Source: an uncultured Sphingomonadaceae bacterium
GTDB lineage: Bacteria > Pseudomonadota > Alphaproteobacteria > Sphingomonadales > Sphingomonadaceae
Direction: 5' to 3'
Length of the DNA: 64,000 nt
NCBI GenBank assembly: GCA_947489315.1
Contig: CANLCX010000001.1
Coordinates: 685,501-749,500 of the forward strand
Both the position numbers and the translations under genes were made by a program. Shown piece by piece: positions 44,326 through 53,366 of this stretch; within the stretch, counting starts at the first letter, position 1; each line of letters opens with the position of its first letter. A model generated the notes under the pieces. That model ran no database searches. It saw only the letters and a list, made by a program, of their open reading frames with translations, and was not told the origin of the DNA.

Positions 44326-46887
44326 CTAAAACCGCTTTCTGAAACTTACTTCGACATAGCGTCCGATCGGATCAACAAAGCCGGGTTGATAGCTGAGCGG
44401 GACCAATCCGTCGCTGTCCCGTACGTCCTGAATATCATAGAAGATATTGTCGATGCGAAACGCGATCCGGCTGCCTTTCAGGAATTTGAAACGCTCGGTC
44501 AAAGTGCCGCGATCATCAAGGTTGATGAAGGCGCGCAGGTTCAGCGTCGTGAGATCGGAGAAACTGAGATCAGAGCTGGTGAGCCCGCCATCCACGCGCG
44601 TCGCGGTTTGGTGCTCTGCCTGGACCCGAAAGCCGATGCCGTTGTTGAACCAGCGACCTTCCAGCTCAAATTCGTGGCGCGGCTGGCCGCCAGTGGATCC
44701 AATGGCCGATCCGTTGAGCAGGTCGAGCTCTTCGACGCCGGGCCGTATTAGTACGCGCTCGTTGAGATGAACCGTGTGATAAGCCGATACGCGCCAGCGC
44801 CCGCCACCGCGTCCACCCGGTCGGCCACCGGCACCGCGAGGCGGTCTGCCAGCCCGCGGACCCGCACGCGCGGATTCGGAACGCCCGGCCTCGGGTCTGC
44901 CTTCTGGTGGCGGCCCATCGCTGGAAGGGCGGGCATCATCGGGTGGCGGTCCGCCATCACCAGCGCCCGGCCGACCGCCGCCCCCACCGCGTAATCCACG
45001 GCCCCCGCGCCTCTGGCCAAATCGTTTGGAAAATTCCAGGCCATAGCGGATGCTTTCGCTGCGGACATTGCTGTAATTGACCGGACGCTGGTCAATCGCA
45101 ACCAGCCGGCCGGTTTCATCACGCGTAACGCGGTCGGGGAAAGCCGCCTCGATTTCCTCGGTCAGAAGGGGAAAGTCGGAGGCGACATTCTCGCTATTGT
45201 TGCGAATATATTCGCCGAGAAAGGTCATACCATCCAACCAGTTGGGGCTGTAATTGACGGCCAGTTTGATATCTCGTCGTTTTTCCGTCGGCAGGTCGAG
45301 ATTGCCGCCGGTGGTAATGCTGGTCAGCACGGTTTCGCCGTTAGTGAAATCAAAAGTGGTGACATTGGGGGTGATGATGATCGGATTGCCAAGCTGCTGG
45401 ATTGTTGGCGCGGCTTCTTCGCCAATCGCCGACGCGGTAAACACCAGGCCGTCAAGCGGTTCCCAGTTCAGGCCAAAGCCAAATTCGACCAGACCGCCAA
45501 AATCGGAAAGCTCACTATAGCCCAAATTGCCGTTGATCGACAGTTGGCCAATGGCTTCTGTCACGTCGATATTCTCGTCCGCAATCGGGATATCGATACT
45601 GATTCCCGCATTGAAATTATCCCGGCCCAAACTGCTGAGTGTGGTCACGCCACTGGTAATGTCGCGGCTGTCGAGATCCTCTCGGCTATAGCCGCCGCGA
45701 AAGGTCGTGGTGACCGAACCGGAGGGCAGGGTGATCAGCGCGCCAGATAGGGTCGCAAGGGATTCAAGCGTATTACTGACCGACCGCGCTTCATCGGTAA
45801 TCGGGGAGGATAGCAAGGCACCAAAGTCTGCGGCAAATGGGTCCGCTGTGCCGGCATCAATCGCCGCCTGCAGGGCGCTGATATCGCCGCTGTTATCGGT
45901 CGCTGTTTCGGTTTCTTCCCGCGCATAGTCTGCGGTCAAGGAATAGCGCCAGCTGGACAAGGTGCCGTTCAGCGCCGCGCCGCCCTGGAAAGTGTTGGTC
46001 TCGACGGTTTTGCGCAGCGGCCCAAATTGGGTGAAGTAGCGGAACAGGCTTTCGTCCGAGGCGGATTGCGCGAAAGGGCTGGTTGCGGGAATATCCAGCG
46101 TCCCGCTGGCTAGTCCCAACAGGGCGCGGGACTTGTCATATATATATCCGCCGTTGAACGACAGCGACGTGCCATCGGCAAAGGTACGGCTATAATTGCC
46201 GTTAAATTCAACATTATCCGATGGCGCGCTCAATGTCCGGAAATTGCCCAGATTGACGAGGTCGCCCGCCTCATCCTGGATGATGCCGCGCTCTGCTTCG
46301 GTAATCGCGGTTTGCGTTTCATATTCGATGTTCAAGTTTAACCGGCTGTTCTCGCCAATGTGGGTAAAGGTGGATTCCAGCTCCGCCTTGCCCTGATCGC
46401 CACGGGTCGGGACGCCATATTCCGCCTCGGCGCCAAAGCCGGTATAATTGTCTTGCAGGATGAAGTTGATGACCCGCTCATCCGGGGCATAGCCATATTG
46501 CAGCGCCACTTCTTCGGGGAAAACCTGCACGCTTTTGATCGCTTCTGGCGGCAAATCGCGGATATCGCGAAAACCGGATGTGCGCTGGCCGTTGATCAGG
46601 ACAATCGGCCGCCCGCTGCCGCGTCCGCGATTGGACGTGGTTTGCGAGCTTAGCTCTTCGACCAAATCCTCGATCGAAGATACACCATAGCTGGCAACGT
46701 CATCGGCATCGAGCTCCACTATCGGGGGGACTTCGGTGATCACGGACCCGCGCAGGCGTTCTGCCGTGACGACAATGTCCTCGTTTTCAAGGCTGTCGTC
46801 ATTGGATTGGGCATGCGCGGGAAGCGCGATCATGAAGGAAAGAGCCAGCAGGCTGGCGCCGAAAAATCTGGGGGAGGTTTGGGTCAT
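44326..46887 (-). CDS. TonB-dependent outer-membrane receptor with Arg/Gly/Pro-rich insert
   Basis: An 853-residue TonB-dependent receptor. Signal peptide (cleavage about HAQ|SND, residue 27), a TonB-box-like DIVVTAER, and a plug domain with VLINGQRTSGFRDIRDLP and VALQYGYAPDERVINFIL are present. The C-terminal beta-barrel ends in the usual Phe (SFRKRF). Between about residues 622 and 702 there is a low-complexity stretch of Gly, Arg, Pro, Asp and Ala, probably an extracellular loop, that is foreign to most receptors of this family. Substrate unknown; receptors with this short plug form in sphingomonads are often of the oar/oligosaccharide type, but this is a guess. Confidence 0.88.
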   Translation of the reverse strand: MTQTSPRFFGASLLALSFMIALPAHAQSNDDSLENEDIVVTAERLRGSVITEVPPIVELDADDVASYGVSSIEDLVEELSSQTTSNRGRGSGRPIVLINGQRTSGFRDIRDLPPEAIKSVQVFPEEVALQYGYAPDERVINFILQDNYTGFGAEAEYGVPTRGDQGKAELESTFTHIGENSRLNLNIEYETQTAITEAERGIIQDEAGDLVNLGNFRTLSAPSDNVEFNGNYSRTFADGTSLSFNGGYIYDKSRALLGLASGTLDIPATSPFAQSASDESLFRYFTQFGPLRKTVETNTFQGGAALNGTLSSWRYSLTADYAREETETATDNSGDISALQAAIDAGTADPFAADFGALLSSPITDEARSVSNTLESLATLSGALITLPSGSVTTTFRGGYSREDLDSRDITSGVTTLSSLGRDNFNAGISIDIPIADENIDVTEAIGQLSINGNLGYSELSDFGGLVEFGFGLNWEPLDGLVFTASAIGEEAAPTIQQLGNPIIITPNVTTFDFTNGETVLTSITTGGNLDLPTEKRRDIKLAVNYSPNWLDGMTFLGEYIRNNSENVASDFPLLTEEIEAAFPDRVTRDETGRLVAIDQRPVNYSNVRSESIRYGLEFSKRFGQRRGGRGLRGGGGGRPGAGDGGPPPDDARPSSDGPPPEGRPEAGRSESARAGPRAGRPPRGAGGRPGGRGGGRWRVSAYHTVHLNERVLIRPGVEELDLLNGSAIGSTGGQPRHEFELEGRWFNNGIGFRVQAEHQTATRVDGGLTSSDLSFSDLTTLNLRAFINLDDRGTLTERFKFLKGSRIAFRIDNIFYDIQDVRDSDGLVPLSYQPGFVDPIGRYVEVSFRKRF

Positions 46888-47105
46888 TACTACTGCTCTA
46901 ACAACTCAGGCGTTGGGGGAAACACGTCCAAATTGCCGTGCAGAGCCGTTGTCATCAATCAAATGTTTGTAATAATTTGTCGCAAGGTCTCAGCGAGGCT
47001 ATTTGCCGCTGCGCAGCAAATCCTTCCCTTTTTTGAAAATTGGGTTTATGGCGCACCGCAACACGTCTTAAAAACAACGAATCAATAGGGATAAAGTAAA
47101 GCCGA

Positions 47106-47324
47106 ATGGCAAAAGAAGAACTATTAGAAATGAAGGGGATGATCCGCGAATTACTCCCCAACGCGATGTTCCGGGTCGAATTGGAAAATGGCCATGAAGT
47201 CCTTGGTCATACCGCTGGCAAGATGCGCAAAAACCGCATCCGTGTGCTGGTGGGCGACGAAGTGCTCGTTGAACTCACGCCCTATGACCTGACCAAGGGT
47301 CGTATTACCTACCGGTTTAAGTGA
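47106..47324 (+). CDS. infA: Translation initiation factor IF-1
   Basis: A 72-residue S1-fold OB protein, complete ([11 protein letters not shown] to RITYRFK), that occupies the ribosomal A site during initiation. It diverges from the TonB receptor gene with 218 nt between the starts; no clear promoter could be picked there. It is followed by a 113-nt gap containing a dispersed repeat and then maf. Confidence 0.97.
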   Translation: MAKEELLEMKGMIRELLPNAMFRVELENGHEVLGHTAGKMRKNRIRVLVGDEVLVELTPYDLTKGRITYRFK

Positions 47325-47336
47325 CGAACCACTGTT

Positions 47337-47428
47337 CGTCATCCCGGACTTGATCCGGGATCCAGGGTTATGAAACACAATGATTGCGGATTGTCGCTCT
47401 GGATGCTGAACCAAGTTCAGCATGACGG
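47337..47428. repeat. Dispersed CGTCATCCCGGA-type repeat with two hairpins
   Basis: Bounded by CGTCATCCC and GCATGACGG, the element contains two perfect 7-bp hairpins (TCCCGGA/TCCGGGA at 47342-47360 and TGCTGAA/TTCAGCA at 47404-47422). It is of the type scattered through alphaproteobacterial genomes. A shorter relative lies at 61887-61914. Confidence 0.8.
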
Positions 47429-47437
47429 AATAGCTAT

Positions 47438-48019
47438 ATGAAACTCGTGCTCGCCTCATCTAGCCCGCGACGGCTGGAATTGCTCGGTCGGTTGGGGGTG
47501 AAGCCTGACCGGATCATGTCTCCTGATATCGATGAAACGCCGTTAGAGGCGGAGCTTCCGCGCGACTATGTTATTCGCATGGCGCAGGAAAAAGCAGCTG
47601 CGGTTGAGCGCGCCGACGATGAAATATTGATCGCGGGCGACACTATCGTGGCAGTTGGCCGGCGGATATTGGGCAAGGCGGACAATGATGCCGAGCAGCG
47701 CCAGTTTCTAAAACTCATGGGCGGACGGCGGCATCATACGATGTCAGCGGTCTGTGTGATTGCAGCGGACGGCACCGCAAGAACGAAGCTGTCCGATAGC
47801 ACTATCAAGTTCAAGCGTTTCGACGACCAAGAGATTGAGGGCTATATCAAATCTGGCGAAGGGCAGGGTAAAGCCGGTGGCTATGCCATTCAAGGCCTTG
47901 CCGAAGCCTTTGTGATTTCGATCAGCGGCAGTTTCAGCGGGATCATGGGGCTACCACTTTACGAGACCCGCAATCTGCTCATTTCCTCGGGCTATCCACT
48001 CAATCAAGATGGCGACTGA
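47438..48019 (+). CDS. maf: Maf-family nucleotide pyrophosphatase
   Basis: A 193-residue cytoplasmic Maf/YhdE-like protein that hydrolyses noncanonical or canonical nucleoside triphosphates to monophosphates. The SSSPRRLELL substrate motif, the central GDTIVAVGRRILGKADND with catalytic Asp, and GKAGGYAIQG are present. Its last 11 bases overlap the start of the next gene. It is linked to infA upstream, an arrangement common in alphaproteobacteria from memory. Confidence 0.95.
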   Translation: MKLVLASSSPRRLELLGRLGVKPDRIMSPDIDETPLEAELPRDYVIRMAQEKAAAVERADDEILIAGDTIVAVGRRILGKADNDAEQRQFLKLMGGRRHHTMSAVCVIAADGTARTKLSDSTIKFKRFDDQEIEGYIKSGEGQGKAGGYAIQGLAEAFVISISGSFSGIMGLPLYETRNLLISSGYPLNQDGD

Positions 48020-49016
48020 TTTCCAAAATGGCTGGCTTTATGAAGCCGGTATTGGTGAGAACCGAGCGCTGCGCGTCGAGCAAGGCGAATTAATCGCCAT
48101 CCGTGTTGAACGCGAACGATCAGGCGCGACATTGGGTTCCATCGTCGACGCGCAATTTACCGAGCAATGGGTGGCTGGACGATCCGGCATCGTAACGCTG
48201 GAAAGCGGCGAGCAATGCCTGCTGCAACCGCTACCCAAAGGATTGACCGAGGGTGCCCCAGTGCGCGTGGAAATTGTTCGCGAAGCGTTGGACGAAAAAG
48301 GCGGGCAATCGAAACGGGCGAAAGCACGGCCAGCAGCCGATGGAAGTGCGCTTGCTAAGGGTCCGAGCCTGTTGGATGTTATCAAAGCAAGCGGTGAACC
48401 GGTCCGGACAGTTCAGGCGCATGAGCCGGATAGGCTCGCGGCTTTTGGCTGGAACGAGGCGATGGAACAGGCGGAAACCGGGCGGATCGATTTTGATGGC
48501 GGCAGTTTGCTGGTCTCCCTCACGCCAGCGATGACGGTGATTGATGTGGACGGCCCCCTTGCGCCATTGGAGCTAGCGAAGCGCGCGGCCAAAGAGGCGG
48601 CATTGGCTTTGACGCGCTTTGATATTGGTGGTTCCATTGGCGTGGATTTTCCGACCCTGGAAGCGAAAGCAGAGCGGACAGAGGTCTCGACAATATTTGA
48701 CAATCACATGACCGGAAAATGCGAGCGGACGGCGATAAATGGCTTTGGCTTGATGCAGGTTGTCGCCCGCAAAACCGGGCCTTCGGTTCTGGAAGTGATG
48801 CAGGCGGACAAGGTGTTGAGCGCTACTTTGGCGCTGTTACGTCAGGCGGAGCGGAGTGAAGGAACGGGCGCGATGCAGTTGGACGTCCATCCTGCGGTCG
48901 CGGCAAAGCTGAGCGATCGGCAGGCTTGGTTGGACGAACTCGCTAAGCGCACCGGGCGGGATGTTTCGGTCGAACCTACCGGTAATATCGCGATTTGGGC
49001 CGGACAGATTTCCTAG
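48009..49016 (+). CDS. RNase E/G-like ribonuclease, small form
   Basis: A 335-residue protein with the shape of the short RNase E/G relatives found after maf in sphingomonads. The segment EQCLLQPLPKGLTEGAPVRV resembles the S1 part, and the C-terminal GFDIGGSIGVDFPTLEAK-type region (here RFDIGGSIGVDFP) is the conserved RNase E/G core with metal-binding Asp residues. It lacks the large scaffold region of RNase E and the C-terminal zinc link is not evident, so activity is uncertain. It overlaps maf and ends just inside a stem-loop. Confidence 0.75.
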   Translation: MATDFQNGWLYEAGIGENRALRVEQGELIAIRVERERSGATLGSIVDAQFTEQWVAGRSGIVTLESGEQCLLQPLPKGLTEGAPVRVEIVREALDEKGGQSKRAKARPAADGSALAKGPSLLDVIKASGEPVRTVQAHEPDRLAAFGWNEAMEQAETGRIDFDGGSLLVSLTPAMTVIDVDGPLAPLELAKRAAKEAALALTRFDIGGSIGVDFPTLEAKAERTEVSTIFDNHMTGKCERTAINGFGLMQVVARKTGPSVLEVMQADKVLSATLALLRQAERSEGTGAMQLDVHPAVAAKLSDRQAWLDELAKRTGRDVSVEPTGNIAIWAGQIS

Positions 49017-49044
49017 TCCTCTCTCCTTGAGGGAGAGGATTAGG
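49012..49044. repeat. Imperfect 14-bp inverted repeat at the ribonuclease stop
   Basis: CCTAGTCCTCTCTCC and GGGAGAGGATTAGG pair across a 4-nt loop (TTGA), with one bulge and one G-T pair. It includes the TAG stop at 49014-49016. With no T-run after it, it is more likely a dispersed palindrome or 3' stabiliser than a terminator. Confidence 0.6.
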
Positions 49045-49099
49045 TCACTTGTCGCTACACCCCTTGCAATTCATCCTTGTCCTCTGCACAAGCCGTTTT

Positions 49100-49732
49100 A
49101 TGACGGATATCATTCTTTACGACTATTGGCGCAGCTCCGCGAGCTACCGCGTGCGCATCGCGCTTAACCTAAAGGGTGTTGCGTATAAATCGGCCAGCAC
49201 CAATTTGCTCGACGACAGCACCAAACAGGCCGATTATATTGCGCGTAATCCGCAGGGTTTCATCCCGATGTTGCATATTGACGGGCAGGATCTGACCCAG
49301 TCGCTGGCGATTATCGACTATCTCGATGCGCAATTCCCGGAGCCACCGATGGTATCGAGCGATCCGCTGGAACGCAGCCGGACGCTGGCGCAGGCGCTGG
49401 TGGTCGCGGCGGATATTCATCCGGTCAACAACTTGCGGATCATGAAATATCTCAAGCATGAAATGGGACAGGATCAGGAAGCGATCAACATCTGGTATCG
49501 CAATTGGGTCAGCGAGGGCTTCAAGGCGCTGGAAGCCATGGCACCGGACGCCGGGTTTTTTGGCGGCGATGCGCCCAATCTCGCCGATGTCTGCCTTGTC
49601 CCGCAAATGTATAATGGCCGCCGCTTTGAAACCGATATGACGGCCTTTCCAAAACTTGTGCGCATTGATGCGGCTTGCAATAAATTGGCGGCGTTTCATG
49701 ACGCAGCGCCCGAACAGGTAAAAACAGACTAA
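49100..49732 (+). CDS. maiA: Maleylacetoacetate isomerase (zeta-class glutathione S-transferase)
   Basis: A 210-residue glutathione-dependent enzyme of the zeta GST class, isomerising maleylacetoacetate to fumarylacetoacetate in tyrosine/homogentisate breakdown. The diagnostic SSASYRVRIALNLKG motif, NPQGFIPMLHIDG and the C-terminal ADVCLVPQMYNGRRF are present. ATG 49100 is chosen because the family begins there; an upstream in-frame ATG adds residues unlike it. No other homogentisate genes are adjacent. Its stop overlaps the start of the TonB receptor (TAATG). Confidence 0.92.
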   Translation: MTDIILYDYWRSSASYRVRIALNLKGVAYKSASTNLLDDSTKQADYIARNPQGFIPMLHIDGQDLTQSLAIIDYLDAQFPEPPMVSSDPLERSRTLAQALVVAADIHPVNNLRIMKYLKHEMGQDQEAINIWYRNWVSEGFKALEAMAPDAGFFGGDAPNLADVCLVPQMYNGRRFETDMTAFPKLVRIDAACNKLAAFHDAAPEQVKTD

Positions 49733-51825
49733 TGAAAAAATCAATTTTGGCGTGGCCGCTTGTGGCGCCCGTTTGTCTTTTGAGTGTTCCGGTTGCCGCG
49801 GAAACTGTAGCCGATGCTGAAGCTGCGGAGGGCATTACCGTAACCGGCCTGCCGCTGCCGGACGCGGATAATGCCTATAGCACCATCGAAATCGAGCTGG
49901 ACACAGACGAGCGCATTGAGAATGCATTGCGCGGGGTCCCCGGTCTTCAGCAATTCCGCCGATCTGATGCGCGCTCTGCCAATCCTACCAGTCAAGGAAT
50001 TACGATCCGCGGTCTTGGCGGCAACGCCTCTTCCCGTGCGGTCCTGTTACTGGATGGCGTTCCGCAGGCCGATCCTTTTGGCGGCTGGGTGGCTTGGCCG
50101 GGCTATGACGCGCTGGCACTAAGCTCTGCTCGCATAACGCGCGGCGGTGGTAGTGGTTCGGAAGGGTCGGGAGCGATTGCCGGAACTGTTGAACTGTTCA
50201 GCAAAGACGTGGGCAACTTGATCGAAGCGGGCATCGCCTATGGCAGTCGCAACAGTGTCGAGGCGGACTTGCTCTTCGGCCGCGAACTGGGGCAGGGGCA
50301 GCTGACTGTCTCCGCCAATTACGCGCGCGGCGACGGTTTCATTCCGATCATCGAAAGCCAGCGCGGCGATGTCGATCGTCAGGCGGAATATGAGCAAGCG
50401 GGTCTGGCCGTGCGCTATGTCGCGCCGCTGACAGACAATACCGAATTGCAGGCCAATGTCCGCGCATTTACCGATGATCGCGAACGCGGTTTTGCCTTTA
50501 GTGAAAACCATAATGACGGCGCCGATGCCAGCATCCGGCTGGTCAACCGGTCTGATACCGGCTGGCAATGGTCGGCCCTCGGCTATGTCCAGATCCGCAA
50601 TTTTGACGTGAGCTTTGGCGGCGTCGCTGCGGATCGCAACAGCGTCAGCCGCGTGTTTGAACAGTTTAATGTGCCCTCGACCGGACTTGGTGCGCGGTTT
50701 GAGGTGCGCCCTCCGGTCGGTGACAATGTTGAACTGCGCATCGGCGGTGACTGGCGGCGGACGGAAGGGGAGACGAACGAGAATTTCTTCTTCCTCGACG
50801 ACGACACCCCGCGCCGCAGCCGCAACGCTGGTGGTTCTACCGCAACCTATGGTGCCTTTGTTGAGGCCAGCGTACAGGCCAGCGAAGCGCTAACCCTAAC
50901 CGGTGGCGGACGTATAGATTTCTGGGCCATCGATGATGGTTTCCGGAAAGAGATCGAACTGATCAATCCTTTCCCCGGCTCTGTGCGGACGGATGCCCAA
51001 TTTGCCAATCGCGATGGCACCGAATTTACCGCACGCGGTGGTTTTGCTTTTGACGCGACCGATCAACTAACCTTGCGCGGAGCCGCCTATCTTGGCTGGC
51101 GCTTGCCAACACTCAATGAACTATTCCGTCCCTTCCGCGTTGGTCCGGATGCGACTGCAGCCAACGAACTGTTGGAACCAGAGCGCGTCAAAGGCGCAGA
51201 ACTGGGACTGGATTGGGATAGCGGACCTTTCTCGGCGAGCGCGACGCTATTTTATAACCAACTCGACGATGCGGTTGCCAATGTGACGCTAGACAATGGT
51301 CCGGGATTATTTCCCGGTGTTGGCTTTGTTTCCGGGGCAGGGGTTTTCCGTCAGCGGCAAAATCTGGATGCGATCGAGTCAAAAGGAATCGAGCTGGATG
51401 CCGAATTTCAGGGCAATCTGATCGGTGCAATAGATTTCTCGTTACGTGCAGGATATTCTTATGTGGATGCGCAAGTCGAAGCATCTGGCGCAGCACTAGC
51501 CGTCAATGGCCTGCGCCCGGCTCAGATACCAGAGCATAACGGCTTTGCAGCCTTTCGGTTGGATGGCGATAACGGGTCGGGCTTTGAACTGACCGCACGC
51601 TATATCGGCAACCAGTTTGAAGATGACCAGAACACCCGCCGCCTCGATGATGCTTTTACCATCGATAGTCGTGTGGCCTTTGCAGTAAATGATCGTTTGT
51701 TGGTCGAAGGACGGGTTGAAAATCTGTTTGACGCGCGGGTAGAGACCGCGATTAGTAGCAGCAATATTATCGAACGTGCGTTTCCAAGGACATTTTGGAT
51801 TGGACTTCGCACCAAAATTGAATAA
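49732..51825 (+). CDS. TonB-dependent outer-membrane receptor (BtuB/siderophore-like)
   Basis: A 697-residue receptor: signal peptide (cleavage about VAA|ETV, residue 23), TonB-box-like EGITVTG and a plug domain with GITIRGLGGNASSRAVLLLDGVPQADPFGG. A 22-strand barrel is expected. A C-terminal TBDR signature is present (VEGRVENLFDARVETA), but the protein ends in KIE rather than an aromatic residue. The ligand is unknown; the plug resembles receptors for cobalamin, siderophores or small organics. It is coupled to maiA and is followed after 9 nt by a MarR gene, which probably shares the transcript. Confidence 0.9.
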   Translation: MKKSILAWPLVAPVCLLSVPVAAETVADAEAAEGITVTGLPLPDADNAYSTIEIELDTDERIENALRGVPGLQQFRRSDARSANPTSQGITIRGLGGNASSRAVLLLDGVPQADPFGGWVAWPGYDALALSSARITRGGGSGSEGSGAIAGTVELFSKDVGNLIEAGIAYGSRNSVEADLLFGRELGQGQLTVSANYARGDGFIPIIESQRGDVDRQAEYEQAGLAVRYVAPLTDNTELQANVRAFTDDRERGFAFSENHNDGADASIRLVNRSDTGWQWSALGYVQIRNFDVSFGGVAADRNSVSRVFEQFNVPSTGLGARFEVRPPVGDNVELRIGGDWRRTEGETNENFFFLDDDTPRRSRNAGGSTATYGAFVEASVQASEALTLTGGGRIDFWAIDDGFRKEIELINPFPGSVRTDAQFANRDGTEFTARGGFAFDATDQLTLRGAAYLGWRLPTLNELFRPFRVGPDATAANELLEPERVKGAELGLDWDSGPFSASATLFYNQLDDAVANVTLDNGPGLFPGVGFVSGAGVFRQRQNLDAIESKGIELDAEFQGNLIGAIDFSLRAGYSYVDAQVEASGAALAVNGLRPAQIPEHNGFAAFRLDGDNGSGFELTARYIGNQFEDDQNTRRLDDAFTIDSRVAFAVNDRLLVEGRVENLFDARVETAISSSNIIERAFPRTFWIGLRTKIE

Positions 51826-51834
51826 ATATTACTT

Positions 51835-52278
51835 ATGACCACAAATCTTGATGATTTCATTCCCTACCAATTGTCCACTGCATCCAATGCGGTGAGCGAT
51901 CTGATTTCCAATGAATATAAAAGCCGTTTCGGGCTGAAAATACCAGAGTGGCGGGTCATGGCGGTCTTGGGCAGTCGCGGTGCCTCTACCCAGCGGCAGC
52001 TGGTTGAAGCGACCCTGATGGATAAGGTTACGGTCAATCGCGCGGTCAAAACACTGGTTGATCGCGAGTTGTTGGGCCGCAGCCCCAATAATGCTGACGG
52101 CCGCTCGCATCATTTGTTGCTGAGTCAAACGGGCCGGGATCTCTACGATCAGATCATGCCAGCGGCAGAAGTGATGGAAAAGAAGATCATGACCGTATTG
52201 ACGGCCGAAGATCAGCGGCAATTGTCGGCCATGCTCGCAAAGATCAAACAGTCGGCGGATGCTATTGCGGCGGATTGA
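51835..52278 (+). CDS. MarR family transcriptional regulator
   Basis: A 147-residue winged-helix regulator. The core is EWRVMAVLGSRGASTQRQLVEATLMDKVTVNRAVKTLV, quoted only as the span from about residues 38 to 74, followed by the wing with NNADGRSHHLLLS. MarR proteins bind short palindromes as dimers and respond to phenolic or oxidative ligands. Located 9 nt after the TonB receptor gene, it may control that gene and maiA. It ends in a bidirectional terminator shared with tadC. Confidence 0.93.
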   Translation: MTTNLDDFIPYQLSTASNAVSDLISNEYKSRFGLKIPEWRVMAVLGSRGASTQRQLVEATLMDKVTVNRAVKTLVDRELLGRSPNNADGRSHHLLLSQTGRDLYDQIMPAAEVMEKKIMTVLTAEDQRQLSAMLAKIKQSADAIAAD

Positions 52279-52304
52279 GTTCTCGCTTCGATAATCTCCC
52301 AAAC

Positions 52305-52338
52305 AAAAAAGAGCGGCTGTTGAAGGCCGCTCTTTTTG
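52305..52338. terminator. Bidirectional Rho-independent terminator (marR / tadC)
   Basis: AAAAAGAGCGGC (52306-52317) and GCCGCTCTTTTT (52326-52337) form a perfect 12-bp stem with an 8-nt loop. The A-rich left arm and T-rich right arm allow it to end transcription in both directions, between the convergent marR and tadC. Confidence 0.93.
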
Positions 52339-52359
52339 TTTTGATATTCGTGATCTTCG

Positions 52360-53349
52360 CTACAACATTGTATCCGAGATCGAACAGGCCGCAGGGCCTA
52401 GGATCACGATAAACAGCGTTGGCAGAATGAACAGAATCAGCGGGATCGTCATAATCGCCGGTAGCCGTGCCGCTTTTTCTTCGGCGCGCATCATCCGGTC
52501 ATTCCGGAATTCTGCTGATAGCACTCGCAGGGCAGACGCTAGCGGTGTACCATATTTCTCGGTCTGGATCATGGTTGTGACCACGCCTTTGACATGTTCC
52601 AACGCCACACGATAGGCGAGGTTTTCAAAAGCTTGCCGGCGTTCGGTGAGGAAGCCCAATTCAATAGACGTCAACGAAAATTCATCCGCCAGCTCAGGAT
52701 AGGCATCGCCGAGTTCCTTAGCCACTCGCGAAAAGGCGGCATCAACGGTGAGTCCGGCTTCGGCACAGATGACGAGCAAATCGATGGCATCTGGCAAACC
52801 TTTGCGAACGAGATCAGTCCGTTTGGCAATCAAGTTGTTGAGGTAGATATCGGCGCCCTTATATCCGAGTCCGGCGGCGGCGGCGAAGCCACAAAATTTC
52901 TTGATCGGTGTCCAGTCTGGGAAATAGTCAAAGCCGTAGATGGCCAGTGCAGCACCGCCGCCTAGGACGATCGGCAAAACCAGTCGGCTGAAAATGACCG
53001 CATATGCCAAATCCTTGGATCGGATACCCGCTTGGGCCAATCGCTGTTGCGACTCTTTTAGCTGGTCATCCTGCAAGACTTTAAGACTAGACAGAAAGCC
53101 GCGCATGCGGTCCGTCGTATCATTTTGCTGGATCAGTTTGGCGCGTTTCTTGGTCGTAGACGCGGTAATGCCCGCTTTGAGCTGCTCACGGCGTTCATTA
53201 AGCGATTTTACGCGCTTGGCCATGGGATCGCGAACGGTGACCGCAGCATATATTGCAAATATGACAGCGATTGTTGCGACGGCAGCCAATATGGTTGCTA
53301 CCCAGAGGACATCTATTCCCAGTAAAGTTGGACCACCAGCTTGGGTCAT
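52360..53349 (-). CDS. tadC: Type II secretion F-domain protein TadC
   Basis: A 329-residue inner-membrane protein of the T2SSF family, the second platform protein of the Tad (tight adherence) pilus. Transmembrane segments occur near the N-terminus, around residues 125-165 and at the C-terminus. The T2SSF core lies at about 190-300 (LPDAIDLLVICAEAGLTVD and LSAEFRNDRMMRAEEKAARL). It works with TadB and an ATPase to assemble Flp pilin. It starts 17 nt after the tadB stop. Confidence 0.93.
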   Translation of the reverse strand: MTQAGGPTLLGIDVLWVATILAAVATIAVIFAIYAAVTVRDPMAKRVKSLNERREQLKAGITASTTKKRAKLIQQNDTTDRMRGFLSSLKVLQDDQLKESQQRLAQAGIRSKDLAYAVIFSRLVLPIVLGGGAALAIYGFDYFPDWTPIKKFCGFAAAAGLGYKGADIYLNNLIAKRTDLVRKGLPDAIDLLVICAEAGLTVDAAFSRVAKELGDAYPELADEFSLTSIELGFLTERRQAFENLAYRVALEHVKGVVTTMIQTEKYGTPLASALRVLSAEFRNDRMMRAEEKAARLPAIMTIPLILFILPTLFIVILGPAACSISDTML

Positions 53350-53366
53350 TATATTATACCTTCAGC

